NCBI GenBank assembly: GCA_028282625.1
Contig: JANQHP010000072.1
Span: 1-23,961, forward strand
Direction of reading: 5' to 3'
DNA from: Rickettsiales bacterium
GTDB lineage: Bacteria; Pseudomonadota; Alphaproteobacteria; Rickettsiales; UBA8987
DNA length: 23,961 bases
Positions 23,157-23,961 of this stretch are shown piece by piece. A program made the position numbers and the translations under genes. Under the pieces are notes generated by a model, which was not told the DNA's origin, searched no databases, and saw only the letters and a program-made list of their open reading frames with translations. Positions within the stretch are counted from its first letter, which is position 1. Each line of letters begins with the position of its first letter.

Positions 23157-23186
23157 TTGCATTATAAGAGGACTGCCTGCTAGTAT
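23157..23186 (+). promoter_or_regulatory. Possible sigma-70-type promoter of rph
   Basis: TTGCAT (23157-23162) and TAGTAT (23181-23186) with an 18-base spacer form a moderate -35/-10 pair on the plus strand, about 35 bases before the rph ATG. It lies back to back with the grpE promoter. Confidence 0.35.
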
Positions 23187-23219
23187 GTAGGGCGTTTTTT
23201 AATAAGTTCAAGGGAGAGG
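23184..23219 (-). promoter_or_regulatory. Sigma-32 (RpoH)-type promoter of grpE
   Basis: On the minus strand, CCTCTCCCTTGAA (23219-23207) matches the RpoH -35 element and CCCTACATA (23192-23184) the -10, with 14 bases between. The start of transcription would be near 23177, about 35 bases before the grpE ATG. The -35 element is also the complement of the rph ribosome-binding site (AGGGAGAGG). Confidence 0.65.
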
Positions 23220-23221
23220 TT

Positions 23222-23896
23222 ATGTCTATTCGTCCTTCCGGGCGTGCACCAGATGCGTTGCGCACGTTTTCTTTAGAGGTAGGTGTGAATGATTACGCCG
23301 AAGGGAGCTGCTTGATTACGATTGGCAAGACCTCTGTTTTGTGTACGGCTACGGTAGAAGAAAAGGTGCCGCCCTTTTTGCGTGGGAAGCGAAAAGGCTG
23401 GCTGACGGCGGAATATGGGATGCTGCCGCGTGCCACACATAGCCGTACGGGCAGGGAGGCAGCCCGCGGAAAGCAAGGTGGTCGTACTGTTGAAATTCAA
23501 AGGCTTATAGGAAGATCCTTGCGTTCTGTATTAAATATGGAAAAGCTAGGTGAGCGGCAAATTATTATTGATTGTGATGTGATCCATGCCGATGGTGGCA
23601 CGCGTACCGCAGCCATTACCGGAGGCTATGTGGCGCTCTATCAAGCGCTCCAACATTTGGTGGAAAAAGGCCCGCTTGCGCGCATTCCTCTGACTGGTGC
23701 GGTGGCGGCTATTTCGGCTGGTATTTATCGCAATACGCCGCTGCTGGATTTGGAATATGCGGAAGATAGCGCGGCAGAAGCCGATGCCAATTTTGTGTTA
23801 AGCGATCGTGGTGGTGTGGTTGAGATTCAGGCGACTGCAGAGGAAAAGCCCTTTAGCGAAGAACAATTTTCTTCACTTTTTACGCTGGCAAAGTAG
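23222..23896 (+). CDS. rph: RNase PH, truncated by an in-frame TAG
   Basis: Phosphorolytic 3'-5' exoribonuclease that trims tRNA 3' ends. The protein starts MSIRPSGRAPDALR and shows the family motifs GSCLITIGKTSVLCTATVEE, GWLTAEYGMLPRATHSR, GKQGGRTVEIQRLIGRSLR, the metal/phosphate region DCDVIHADGGTRTAAITGG and FVLSDRGGVVEIQATAEE. AGGGAGAGG lies just before the ATG. The reading frame stops at TAG 23894-23896 after 224 residues, whereas the family is near 238-240. The same frame continues for 16 codons (GVAELCEAQRNALGIE), which is the expected C-terminus, and ends at TGA 23945-23947. Either the gene carries a nonsense mutation or the base is a sequence error. Loss of this end would probably impair hexamer function and downstream coupling. 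Confidence 0.95.
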   Translation: MSIRPSGRAPDALRTFSLEVGVNDYAEGSCLITIGKTSVLCTATVEEKVPPFLRGKRKGWLTAEYGMLPRATHSRTGREAARGKQGGRTVEIQRLIGRSLRSVLNMEKLGERQIIIDCDVIHADGGTRTAAITGGYVALYQALQHLVEKGPLARIPLTGAVAAISAGIYRNTPLLDLEYAEDSAAEADANFVLSDRGGVVEIQATAEEKPFSEEQFSSLFTLAK

Positions 23897-23946
23897 GGAG
23901 TGGCGGAGCTTTGTGAAGCGCAACGCAACGCGCTTGGGATAGAGTG

Positions 23947-23961
23947 ATGCCTCAAAATTTG
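23947..23961 (+). CDS. Start of the next gene, possibly rdgB (3' partial)
   Basis: An ATG at 23947 overlaps the TGA at 23945-23947 (TGATG), and five codons, MPQNL, are visible before the window ends. In alphaproteobacteria rph is commonly followed by rdgB, encoding the non-canonical purine NTP pyrophosphatase, so that is the best guess. Five residues cannot confirm it. Confidence 0.4.

Noticed and set aside
23143..23265. Extended GrpE N-terminus of 41 more residues
   Set aside because: The extension crosses the grpE promoter and the start of rph; the family-like start is MTNNSS at 23142.
23894..23896. TAG in rph as a recoded sense codon
   Set aside because: TAG ends several intact genes here (response regulator, kinase, SDR, tyrS, COQ9-family), so code reassignment is not supported.

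Overview
The window comes from an alphaproteobacterium of intermediate base composition. Evidence: a COQ9-family gene divergent from rpsU, a malic enzyme fused to a phosphotransacetylase-like domain, the grpE/rph arrangement, and two perfect CtrA-type boxes (TTAA-N7-TTAA). It is chromosomal and gene-dense. I saw no tRNA, rRNA, CRISPR array, insertion sequence or phage gene. No stretch over 300 bases lacks a gene.

Region 1 (1-7927, all + strand) reads as one long operon: the end of an OmpR/PhoB response regulator, its histidine kinase, then seven genes: FAD-dependent amine-oxidase-like protein (COG2907), DUF1365 protein, cyclopropane-fatty-acid-synthase-like methyltransferase, exported chalcone-isomerase-like protein, GPH-type MFS transporter, DUF3833 lipoprotein and SDR oxidoreductase. 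Several junctions overlap, and a hairpin-plus-T-tract terminator closes the set at 7949-7980. Similar sets elsewhere accompany an ECF sigma/ChrR pair and are linked to membrane fatty-acid modification under photo-oxidative stress. Here the visible regulator is a two-component system. The methyltransferase has lost two of the bicarbonate-binding residues of true cyclopropane synthases.

Region 2 (7928-12866): an unknown Cys-containing protein behind a CtrA-type promoter, then tyrS, rpsT and maeB on the minus strand. Region 3 (12867-17672): mutS, a second unknown protein behind a CtrA-type promoter, rpsU and a COQ9-family gene. Region 4 (17678-23961): a membrane-anchored thioredoxin-like protein and purK on the minus strand; dapF, an mtaB-type methylthiotransferase and prmC overlapping on the plus strand; grpE with a sigma-32-like promoter; and rph, which is cut short by an in-frame TAG just before a TGATG junction to the next gene.

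The most notable non-gene signals are a short repeat, AACAGTGTCTAG and close variants, at seven places near gene ends or starts; the paired CtrA boxes in front of the two unrecognised genes; and the amber codon in rph.
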